22,051 bases of DNA from DHVE2 group archaeon (GTDB lineage Archaea > Thermoplasmatota > Thermoplasmata > Thermoplasmatales > Aciduliprofundaceae): NCBI GenBank assembly GCA_015522955.1, contig WALG01000113.1, forward strand, positions 1 through 22,051. The letters are read 5' to 3'. Both the position numbers and the translations under genes were made by a program. Of this stretch, positions 14,478 through 21,522 are shown piece by piece. The notes below the pieces were generated by a model. That model was given only the letters and a program-made list of their open reading frames with translations, did no database searches and had not been told where the DNA came from. The number at the start of each line of letters is the position of its first letter. The first letter of the stretch is position 1.

Positions 14478-15548
14478 TTGGTCAGTGAGAACGAACTGCT
14501 CAAAAAATTTCTCAAAGACGCCTTTGAAAAAGGGCTTATTGAAGCGGTGATGGCCCCTGCTGCCACAGAGGACTCATATACCTATGCGCTTGTAACTAAA
14601 AAGGAGGATGTAGACAAACTAACTCCCATTGCGCCTGTAATGCAGTGGAATGGTGCTGATATGCTACGCCGCATCACCAAACTCAAAAAATCTGAGCGAA
14701 AGTTATTTGCTATTCTAAGGCCCTGTGAGGCCAGAACATTTAAAGAACTTGTGAAATTCAATCAGATCAATCCTGAGAATATTATCGTGCTCACGTATGA
14801 TTGCCCAGGTACTATCCACGCTAGAAATTACAAACATGATAAAGTACCCGCGGAGGAACTCATTGCAGAGATAAAGAAAGGCGGGAAAAACGAAAAAATA
14901 CGCGAATCCTGCAAAGTTTGCGAATATCCTGTACCTATTCCCGGTGTAGGAGATATAGGCATGGGTATTGTGAATACCACAGAACCTGTGTTTTTCTCTC
15001 TCAGTGATACAGGTAAAGAATTTTTGAGCGCAATGCAAATTCAAGAAGGCTCGCGTGATGCGGATTCATGGGTGAAGATGCATCGGGAACGTAGAGAGAA
15101 ATGGCTTGAGGAAGAGCGCATAACTGGAGGAAGAAAAGGTATTGAGGAATTCTTATCTTCCTGCCTGAACTGTCACAACTGCAAGGATATGTGCCCAATA
15201 TGCTTCTGCAAAGAGTGCTTCTTCGAAGACCATACCGTTTTCGATTACGAATCACCCAAATATTTTAACTGGGCCGATGACAAGGATGGAATTCGCCTTC
15301 CAACAGATAAAACGCTTTTCCATATAGGAAGACTTATACATATGGGAACCTCCTGCATAGGCTGCGGTCTGTGTCAACAGGCATGTCCCATGGATATCCC
15401 GCTTTATCGTCTCTTTGGAATCGTCGGCAATGATTTACAGAAGGTCTTTGATTACAAGCCTGGCGTTAACGATGATATCCCACCAGTTATGGACTTCCGT
15501 GAGGATGAGTTGCACGAATTTGAAGGTCTATTTGGGGGTGAGGAGTAA
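14478..15548 (+). CDS. FrhB/FdhB-family iron-sulfur flavoprotein, electron-input subunit
   Basis: 356 residues. The N-terminal half holds F420 hydrogenase/formate dehydrogenase beta-type motifs: AILRPCEART (C83), LTYDCPG (C109) and CKVC (C145, C148). A Cys-dense centre follows: C229/C232/C235/C239 with P240, then C242, C244 and C247. A final [4Fe-4S] motif is at C293/C296/C299/C303 followed by Pro. Relatives oxidise F420H2, formate-derived electrons or NAD(P)H at an FAD; the donor cannot be decided here. GGAGGTGA at 14464-14471 decides the start: the TTG at 14478 lies 6 nt after it, whereas a GTG at 14469 lies inside it. The start is 1 nt after the mvhD stop, and the stop overlaps the next ATG by one base. 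Confidence 0.83.
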   Translation: MVSENELLKKFLKDAFEKGLIEAVMAPAATEDSYTYALVTKKEDVDKLTPIAPVMQWNGADMLRRITKLKKSERKLFAILRPCEARTFKELVKFNQINPENIIVLTYDCPGTIHARNYKHDKVPAEELIAEIKKGGKNEKIRESCKVCEYPVPIPGVGDIGMGIVNTTEPVFFSLSDTGKEFLSAMQIQEGSRDADSWVKMHRERREKWLEEERITGGRKGIEEFLSSCLNCHNCKDMCPICFCKECFFEDHTVFDYESPKYFNWADDKDGIRLPTDKTLFHIGRLIHMGTSCIGCGLCQQACPMDIPLYRLFGIVGNDLQKVFDYKPGVNDDIPPVMDFREDELHEFEGLFGGEE

Positions 15549-16369
15549 TGGGCAAAAAGGTTGAATTACTTGAGGTAGATAGTGGAAAAATAATGGATGA
15601 AATAAAGAAGGCGGCATCTCCCCCTGAAGAGGTTGAGCACTGGGTAACAATCTATGTGATGGGTAAACCTTACAAGGTGCCTGCAGGCTTGACTATAATG
15701 AAGGCATTGGAATATGCAGGTTATCGATACATTAGAGGTGCAGGATGCCGTGCTGGCTTCTGCGGTGCCTGCGCTACGATATACCGTAAAAAGGGAGAGT
15801 ACAGATTTAGAACTGCATTAGCCTGTCAGACCACCGTAGAAGATGGGATGTATCTTGCCCAGATTCCGTTTGTGCCTGCAAATAAGGCCACGTATGATAT
15901 GGAGAAAGTCAAGCCCTCACCAAATGTTCTTCTTGAATATTATCCAGAGATTGCAAGATGCGTATCCTGCAATACCTGCACCAAAGCATGTCCGCAGGAA
16001 TTGGATGTGATGTACTACGTTCAGGCGGCTATACGGGGAGATATAAAACGAGTTGCTCAATTGAGTTTTGACTGTATCCAGTGCGGATTATGTACACTTC
16101 GCTGTCCCGCCGAGATTCAACATTATCACATGGCCCAGTTTGCCCGAAGAATATATGGGAAATATATGCTTCCCAAGAGTCCATGGCTCAAGCGGAGACT
16201 TAAGGAAATTGAGAGTGGTATGTACGAGAAAGCCTATGAGTTTGTGAAGAAGATGCGTGAAGAGGAGCCTGACAAGGTCAGGGAACTTTACTACAAACTT
16301 CTTACTGAAGGCCGTGAGAAGGAGAAGAAAAGAATTGAAGATCCATTGGAATTGACAGGAGAGGATTAA
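15548..16369 (+). CDS. frdB: Soluble fumarate reductase/succinate dehydrogenase iron-sulfur subunit (FrdB/TfrB N-domain type)
   Basis: 273 residues. A plant-type [2Fe-2S] domain (C67, C72, C75, C93; GCRAGFCGAC) is followed by two four-Cys motifs, C138/C141/C144/C148 and C176/C179/C182/C186. Ordinary SdhB/FrdB has a [3Fe-4S] site at the third position, with a three-Cys pattern. Here the third motif is a full CxxCxxCxxxCP, as in thiol:fumarate reductase TfrB. Unlike TfrB there is no HdrB-like CCG domain; HdrB is a separate gene in the same operon. The C-terminal ~75 residues are a charged helix, possibly a docking element. It overlaps the previous stop as TAATG, and frdA begins 1 nt after its stop. 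Confidence 0.85.
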   Translation: MGKKVELLEVDSGKIMDEIKKAASPPEEVEHWVTIYVMGKPYKVPAGLTIMKALEYAGYRYIRGAGCRAGFCGACATIYRKKGEYRFRTALACQTTVEDGMYLAQIPFVPANKATYDMEKVKPSPNVLLEYYPEIARCVSCNTCTKACPQELDVMYYVQAAIRGDIKRVAQLSFDCIQCGLCTLRCPAEIQHYHMAQFARRIYGKYMLPKSPWLKRRLKEIESGMYEKAYEFVKKMREEEPDKVRELYYKLLTEGREKEKKRIEDPLELTGED

Positions 16370-16370
16370 A

Positions 16371-18068
16371 ATGACACTGAAAATGATTAGAGGTTATCCC
16401 GAATATATGCGTGAAAGTATCGAGTTAGTTGAAAAGACTAGGGACCAGAGAATAAAAGAGAAAAATAAGGAAAAAGAACTTGCACTTAGTGAAGAAGAGA
16501 GGGCAGAGGTGCTTAGCAAGTTTCATCCAGATTATGCACCGGGAGGAAAGAGAACACTACAGGTGGGTGTGAATCGTGGTGAAATTGTACCCAACGAAGT
16601 TGCCGATATTTTGGAAGCATGGCCTGCACTGAATCCCGATGATGTGGACCTCAACGACATCGATTACGATGTGGATATCTTAGTAATTGGAGGAGGAGGT
16701 GCAGGAACCGTTGCTGCTCTCTGGGCAAATTATGAAGGTGTGCCCGCGGAGAATATATTGATGGCAACTAAGTTGAGACATGGAGATGCCAACTCCATGA
16801 TGGCTCAAGGCGGAATCCAGGCGGCAGATAGACCGTGGGATTCGCCAATCATTCACTACTTTGATGTTCTTGGTGGCGGACACTTTGCCAATAAGCATGA
16901 ATTGGTGAAAGCACTTACAGAGGATGCGCCTTTCATAATAAAATGGCACGAGGAACTTGGAGTGATGTATGATAAGGATGAGAAAGGTAACTTTATCGAG
17001 AGATGGGGCGGGGGCACCTCTCGCAAAAGACTGCACTCTGCCAAAGATTACACGGGAATGGAGATTATGCGTGTGATACGCGACGAGGCGAGAAATCGCG
17101 GCATTCCTGTGCTCGAATTCTCTCCTGCTGTGGAACTCATAACCACAGAGGATGGTGAGATAGGTGGTGCTATTCTCTGGAATATGGAGACTAAAGAGTA
17201 CTATGTGGTTCGTGCCAAGGCCACAGTTCTTGCCACTGGAGGTTGGGGCAGATTGCATATACGCGGATTTCCAACCACAAACCATTATGGTGCTACCGCA
17301 GATGGCCTGGTAATGGCATACCGTGCAGGTGCAAGACTCCGTGATCTCGACTCCGTTCAATATCACCCCACAGGAGCGGCATATCCTGAGCAGATTGTTG
17401 GATTGCTCATCACTGAGAAGGTTCGCACCATGGGTGCCACTCCCGTAAATAAATACGGGGAGAGATTCGTGTTCCCTCTGGAGCCTAGGGATGTGGAAGC
17501 ATCAATGTTCATAAGAGAGTGCTTTGCCAAGAATAACTGTGTCAAGACCCCAACTGGAATGCGTGGTATATGGCTGGATTCGCCCATGATTGAGGAACTC
17601 CAAGGTGAGGGTGCAATACGCCAGAATCTTGATGCTATGTACCGTATGTATAAGAGATTCGGCATTGATATGACCAAGGATCCTATACTCGTGTTCCCCA
17701 CGCTGCACTATCAGAATGGAGGTGTGGAGATTAATGCAAATGCTCAGGTTATAAAGGCCGATGGCACTCCATATCCCAGATTCTTCGCCGGCGGCGAGGT
17801 AGAGGGCGGAGTGCATGGCAAGAACCGTCTTATGGGCAACTCACTTCTCGATTACAACGTATTCGGTCGCCGTGCTGGTATCTCCGCTGCGAAGGTGGCT
17901 CGCAACTCTAACAAGCCTGGGAAATTGACTTTGAAGCATGTGAAACTCTTCACCCAGGAGATTCGTCGCATAAATGTGCCAGAATGGCGCCGCTCTCCAA
18001 TTCTCCTGCCCGATTATCGTGGAAAGAGGGTTCTGGCTAGAAAAATAGATTTACCCATATTGGAGTAA
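16371..18068 (+). CDS. frdA: Fumarate reductase/succinate dehydrogenase flavoprotein subunit, soluble type
   Basis: 565 residues. FAD Rossmann GGGGAG is at 107-112. Catalytic and dicarboxylate-binding elements are retained: QYHPTG (H332), TEKVRTMG (R352), HYQNGG (H446) and HGKNRLMGNS (R486). GGEVEGG lies near 474. At the position of the FAD-linked His of E. coli FrdA (H before TVAAEGG) there is Asn141 in NSMMAQGG, so flavin is probably held noncovalently. Residues 1-100 are an unusual charged extension before the Rossmann fold (FHPDYAPGGKRTLQVG). No FrdC/FrdD anchor genes follow and there is no signal peptide, so the enzyme should be cytoplasmic and take electrons through FrdB and the Hdr genes upstream. 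Direction (fumarate reduction or succinate oxidation) cannot be read from sequence. Confidence 0.9.
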   Translation: MTLKMIRGYPEYMRESIELVEKTRDQRIKEKNKEKELALSEEERAEVLSKFHPDYAPGGKRTLQVGVNRGEIVPNEVADILEAWPALNPDDVDLNDIDYDVDILVIGGGGAGTVAALWANYEGVPAENILMATKLRHGDANSMMAQGGIQAADRPWDSPIIHYFDVLGGGHFANKHELVKALTEDAPFIIKWHEELGVMYDKDEKGNFIERWGGGTSRKRLHSAKDYTGMEIMRVIRDEARNRGIPVLEFSPAVELITTEDGEIGGAILWNMETKEYYVVRAKATVLATGGWGRLHIRGFPTTNHYGATADGLVMAYRAGARLRDLDSVQYHPTGAAYPEQIVGLLITEKVRTMGATPVNKYGERFVFPLEPRDVEASMFIRECFAKNNCVKTPTGMRGIWLDSPMIEELQGEGAIRQNLDAMYRMYKRFGIDMTKDPILVFPTLHYQNGGVEINANAQVIKADGTPYPRFFAGGEVEGGVHGKNRLMGNSLLDYNVFGRRAGISAAKVARNSNKPGKLTLKHVKLFTQEIRRINVPEWRRSPILLPDYRGKRVLARKIDLPILE

Positions 18069-18109
18069 GATGAAAAAATGGAGATAGAAAAATATAGGAG
18101 GTGAATAAA

Positions 18110-19450
18110 ATGAAAAAAGTAAATGTGGAGGAATTATTGAAAAAAGCAGAAGAGCCGGCGAAGAAAGCAATGAAAATGCATCCTTACTACAGGGGAAAAA
18201 TAGAAGTGATACCCAAGGTACCAATTACATCATTTCAAGATTTTGGGATATGGTACACGCCGGGCGTAGCAGAACCATGTAAGGATATTGCAAAGGATCC
18301 AGATAAAGTATATGAACACACAAACAAATGGAATTATGTAGGTGTAGTTTCTGATGGAACAAGAGTTCTTGGTCTTGGCGATATTGGCCCATTGGCAGGA
18401 CTGCCTGTGATGGAGGGGAAAGCCCTTTTATTTAAGTATCTTGGCGGTGTAGACGCATTTCCCATAATGATAGATACAAAAGATCCAGATAAATTCATAG
18501 AAACTGTAAAGATGATCTCTCCAACGTTTGGGGGTATAAATCTTGAAGATATATCCTCACCGAAATGTTTCTACATACTTGATAGACTAAGGGAAGAATC
18601 AGATATTCCAGTGTGGCACGATGACCAGCAGGGAACTGCATCTGTAGAACTTGCAGGGGTTATAGGTGCATTAAAAGTTGTGGGCAAGAAATTAAACGAG
18701 GTGAAATTTGCAATAATAGGTGTTGGTGCTGCTAATACAGCATTTGCCAGGATACTGATAGCTGCAGGAGTTCCACCAAAGCATATAGTTATGGTGGATA
18801 GTAAGGGAACACTGCATCCCGGTAGAAAGGATTTAGAAAAGACAAATCCATACAAATGGAAGTTTGCAAAGATAACTAATGGAGAGAATATAATTGGGGG
18901 AATAGAAGACGCAATGAGAGGCGCAGATGTTGTTGTATCTGCTTCTAAATCCCAGCCGGGGCTCATAAAGAAAGAATGGGTAAGAGAGATGAATGATGAC
19001 GCAATAATTTTTGCAATGGCAAACCCGCTTCCTGAGATTTGGCCATGGGATGCAAAGGAAGCAGGGGCAAAAATTATTGCGACTGGCCGTTCTGATTTCC
19101 CCAATCAGGTAAATAACTCTCTCGGCTTTCCAGGGATATTCAGAGGAACTCTTGATGTTCATGCAAGAACAATAACGGATGAGATGGCAATAGCGGCATC
19201 GTATGAACTTGTAAAAGTTGCAGAAGAGAAGGGCTTGAGCGAAGATTATGTTATCCCCACAATGGATGATTGGATAGTATTTCCAAGAGAGGCAACGGCA
19301 GTAGCAATGAAGGCTATAGAGCAAGGTGTGGCAAGAAGAAAGTTGTCCCGCAATGAGATTTACGAAAATGCAGAAAGAATAATAAAGGAGTCGCGTGACA
19401 AAGTTCAATTCTTAATGAAGCATGGATATATAAAAGAATATAAAGAGTAG
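18110..19450 (+). CDS. Malic enzyme (NAD(P)-dependent malate dehydrogenase, decarboxylating), short type
   Basis: 446 residues. Conserved elements in order are FGIWYTPGVAEPC, SDGTRVLGLGDIGPLAGLPV, the VWHDDQQGTA metal/substrate loop, the dinucleotide fold IGVGAANTAFARI, and SDFPNQVNNSLGFPGIFRG. It interconverts malate with pyruvate and CO2. Cofactor choice is undecided. The ATG at 18110 has GGAGGTGA five bases upstream; a GTG at 18101 is part of that site. It lies 41 nt after frdA and 14 nt before sucC. Arg codon use differs from its neighbours: 14 of 17 are AGA/AGG, against 5 of 13 in sucC, so it may have joined the operon later. Fumarase, needed to connect malate to fumarate, is not in this window. 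Confidence 0.93.
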   Translation: MKKVNVEELLKKAEEPAKKAMKMHPYYRGKIEVIPKVPITSFQDFGIWYTPGVAEPCKDIAKDPDKVYEHTNKWNYVGVVSDGTRVLGLGDIGPLAGLPVMEGKALLFKYLGGVDAFPIMIDTKDPDKFIETVKMISPTFGGINLEDISSPKCFYILDRLREESDIPVWHDDQQGTASVELAGVIGALKVVGKKLNEVKFAIIGVGAANTAFARILIAAGVPPKHIVMVDSKGTLHPGRKDLEKTNPYKWKFAKITNGENIIGGIEDAMRGADVVVSASKSQPGLIKKEWVREMNDDAIIFAMANPLPEIWPWDAKEAGAKIIATGRSDFPNQVNNSLGFPGIFRGTLDVHARTITDEMAIAASYELVKVAEEKGLSEDYVIPTMDDWIVFPREATAVAMKAIEQGVARRKLSRNEIYENAERIIKESRDKVQFLMKHGYIKEYKE

Positions 19451-19464
19451 GGAGGAATAAAAAA

Positions 19465-20571
19465 ATGAATCTATACGAGTACCAAGGTAAGGCACTGTTT
19501 AAAAAATACGGGGTGCCCGTGCCCGAGGGATACGTGGCTTTCAAGCCTGAGGAGATAAAGGAATTTACAGGAGAGAAGGTCATAAAAGCACAGGTGCTCA
19601 CAGGCGGTCGTGGCAAAAGCGGCGGTGTAAAGTTTGCATCTAACATTGAAGAGGCTCGTGAAAGAGCAAAGGAAATCCTGGCAATGGAAATCAAGGGTCA
19701 TAAAGTACATGCAGTTCTTGTAGAGCAGAAACTAAAAATTGAAAAAGAGTACTATTTGAGCATCCTTATCGATAGAAGCACCAGAGCCCCGCTTATAATG
19801 GCCTCTCCGGAAGGTGGTGTGGAGATAGAGAGTGTGCCTGATGAGAAAATATACAAATACTCTGTAAATCCCGAGATAGGAGTGCATCCATTTGTAGGAC
19901 GTATTCTATCTAAAAAGATGGGATTTACTGGGGATCTTGCAAAGCAGTTCACAAAGATTCTTATAAACCTCTATCGCCTGTTTCGAGAATACGATGCAGA
20001 ACTTGTGGAAATCAATCCTCTCGTTTTGAGCGAGGGTAAACTAATAGCGGCAGACTCCAAAGTTGTGATTGATACTGACTCGCTTTACAGACATCCGGAC
20101 CTTGAAGAGAATGCCGCGGAGAAAACTCCTCTTGAGTTAGAGGCAAACAAAGCGGGCTATGCATTTGTGGAACTTGATGGAAATATAGGTGTAATAGCAA
20201 ACGGTGCAGGATTAACCATGGCCACGTTAGATACCCTGCTTCTCTATGGACTCAAGCCCAGAAACTTTCTTGATTTAGGAGGCACGGATAGTGTTGATAT
20301 AACAAAGAATGCATTTACCTATGTATTAAAAGCCAATCCCGAGGCCATTTTAGTGAACATATTTGGAGGTGTGACCAAGTGCGATACAGTAGCACAGGGA
20401 ATAATTGCAGCGAAGGAGGAATTTGGCATAGATATGCCAATAGTTGTGCGTCTCAGCGGGGTACACGAGGAAGAGGGACGTGCAATGCTTGCAGATGCAG
20501 GGATTCATGCCTTCGCAGATATGCGCCATGCTATTGAAAAACTCAAAAGCATAATGGAGGGAGCACAATGA
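19465..20571 (+). CDS. sucC: Succinyl-CoA ligase (ADP/GDP-forming) beta subunit
   Basis: 368 residues, close to the usual length. The ATP-grasp domain opens with NLYEYQGKALFKKYGVPVP and KAQVLTGGRGKSGGVK, and has the metal-binding VEINPLVLSE and DSKV segments. The C-terminal domain carries NGAGLTMATLD, FLDLGGTDS and VNIFGGVTKCD. Together with the alpha subunit it interconverts succinate and succinyl-CoA with substrate-level phosphorylation. GGGAGG lies eight bases before the ATG. The stop overlaps the sucD start as ATGA, so the subunits are translationally coupled. Its place behind frdAB links it to the product of fumarate reduction. Confidence 0.96.
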   Translation: MNLYEYQGKALFKKYGVPVPEGYVAFKPEEIKEFTGEKVIKAQVLTGGRGKSGGVKFASNIEEARERAKEILAMEIKGHKVHAVLVEQKLKIEKEYYLSILIDRSTRAPLIMASPEGGVEIESVPDEKIYKYSVNPEIGVHPFVGRILSKKMGFTGDLAKQFTKILINLYRLFREYDAELVEINPLVLSEGKLIAADSKVVIDTDSLYRHPDLEENAAEKTPLELEANKAGYAFVELDGNIGVIANGAGLTMATLDTLLLYGLKPRNFLDLGGTDSVDITKNAFTYVLKANPEAILVNIFGGVTKCDTVAQGIIAAKEEFGIDMPIVVRLSGVHEEEGRAMLADAGIHAFADMRHAIEKLKSIMEGAQ

Positions 20572-21434
20572 GTGTGATTGTTGATGAAAATACAAAAATA
20601 ATCGTTCAGGGTATAACGGGACACCAAGGCTCTTTCCATAGCGGCGAAATGATTAAGTTTGGAGCAAAGGTCGTTGCAGGTGTCACACCTGGAAAGGGCG
20701 GCATAACCGTACATAATGTGCCTGTTTATGATACTGTGGAAGAAGCAATGACTCATGAGCCAGATGCAACCATGATCACTGTGCCCGCGAGATTTGTGAA
20801 GGATGCAGCCTTTGAAGCCATGTATCATGGGATACGTGTAATTTATATTCTCACAGAGAAGGTACCTCTACACGATGCTCTTGAAATTGTGAGTTATGCT
20901 AGAAGCCATGGTCATGTGGTAATAGGACCTAATGGCCCTGGAATTACAGTACCTGGAAAGACAAAGATTGGTATCATGCCAAACCATATATTCCGTAAGG
21001 GTACAGTCGCCGTAGCCTCACGCAGTGGTACACTAACCTATGAGATTGTGAACGCATTGACCCAGAGCGGATATGGAGAGAGTGTAGTAATAGGACTAGG
21101 CGGAGATCGCATCACGGGATTGAATTTTGTGGATATCCTAGAACTCTTTGAGAAAGACCAAGATACTGAGGCAATAGTGTTAGTTGGTGAAATTGGAGGC
21201 ACCGCTGAGGAAGAGGCTGCTGAGTATATCAAGAAGTATGTGAGCAAGCCTGTCGTTGCCTACATTGCAGGTCGCTCTGCGCCCCCCGGCAAGAGAATGG
21301 GCCATGCAGGAGCCATAATAACCCGTGGCAAAGGAACTGCGGAGAGCAAGATAAAAGCGTTCAACGAGGCTGGTGTGCCAGTAGCCGAGTTTCCATGGGA
21401 GATTCCCGACGCATTAAAGAAGGTTTACAGATAA
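20568..21434 (+). CDS. sucD: Succinyl-CoA ligase (ADP/GDP-forming) alpha subunit
   Basis: 288 residues. The CoA-binding Rossmann segment is QGITGHQGSFHS near 14-25 with AGVTPGKGG. GPNGPGITVPGKTKIG is near 120. The phosphorylated histidine is H246 in GHAGAI. SRSGTLTYE and IGLGGDRITG are also standard. All expected catalytic elements are present. Last gene of the operon, followed by a T-rich tract. Confidence 0.96.
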   Translation: MSVIVDENTKIIVQGITGHQGSFHSGEMIKFGAKVVAGVTPGKGGITVHNVPVYDTVEEAMTHEPDATMITVPARFVKDAAFEAMYHGIRVIYILTEKVPLHDALEIVSYARSHGHVVIGPNGPGITVPGKTKIGIMPNHIFRKGTVAVASRSGTLTYEIVNALTQSGYGESVVIGLGGDRITGLNFVDILELFEKDQDTEAIVLVGEIGGTAEEEAAEYIKKYVSKPVVAYIAGRSAPPGKRMGHAGAIITRGKGTAESKIKAFNEAGVPVAEFPWEIPDALKKVYR

Positions 21435-21479
21435 TTTTCTTCTTTCTATTTTGTAAACCTGTACCTTTTTGTGGTTTAC
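21421..21479. repeat. Three-armed inverted repeat between sucD and hsdM
   Basis: AGGTTTACA at 21421-21429 is the perfect inverse complement of TGTAAACCT at 21452-21460. The core GTAAACC (21453-21459) is also inverted as GGTTTAC at 21473-21479. The middle arm can pair with either outer arm, so two alternative hairpins are possible in RNA. In DNA the pair at 21453-21479 is an operator-like palindrome just upstream of the hsdM TATA box. Confidence 0.4.
21435..21452 (+). terminator. Pyrimidine/T-rich terminator after sucD
   Basis: The 18 bases after the TAA at 21432-21434 contain only T and C apart from one A, with several T runs. This fits a U-rich archaeal terminator for the long hdr-suc transcript. 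Confidence 0.45.
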
Positions 21480-21492
21480 TATTACGGGAATG

Positions 21493-21500
21493 TTTAAATA
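21493..21500 (+). promoter_or_regulatory. TATA box for hsdM, predicting a leaderless transcript
   Basis: TTTAAATA is centred 26-27 bp before the ATG at 21523, and no ribosome site lies upstream of that ATG. The same octamer and spacing precede the secreted protein gene at 3721. Confidence 0.5.
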
Positions 21501-21522
21501 AGATGACTTCATTGTATCATCC

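Noticed and set aside
13994..14566. 190-codon open frame antisense to mvhD and its neighbours
   Set aside because: Spans the junctions of three well-supported plus-strand genes and has no recognisable protein features.
16680..17366. 228-codon open frame antisense to frdA
   Set aside because: Shadow of the strongly coding frdA frame; no family motifs and no promoter or ribosome site.
18079..18105. Short upstream frame before malic enzyme (MEIEKYRR) as a leader peptide
   Set aside because: Only eight codons, it overlaps the ribosome site, and shows no attenuator structure.
18101..18109. GTG start for malic enzyme
   Set aside because: The GTG is inside GGAGGTGA; the ATG at 18110 is correctly spaced from it.
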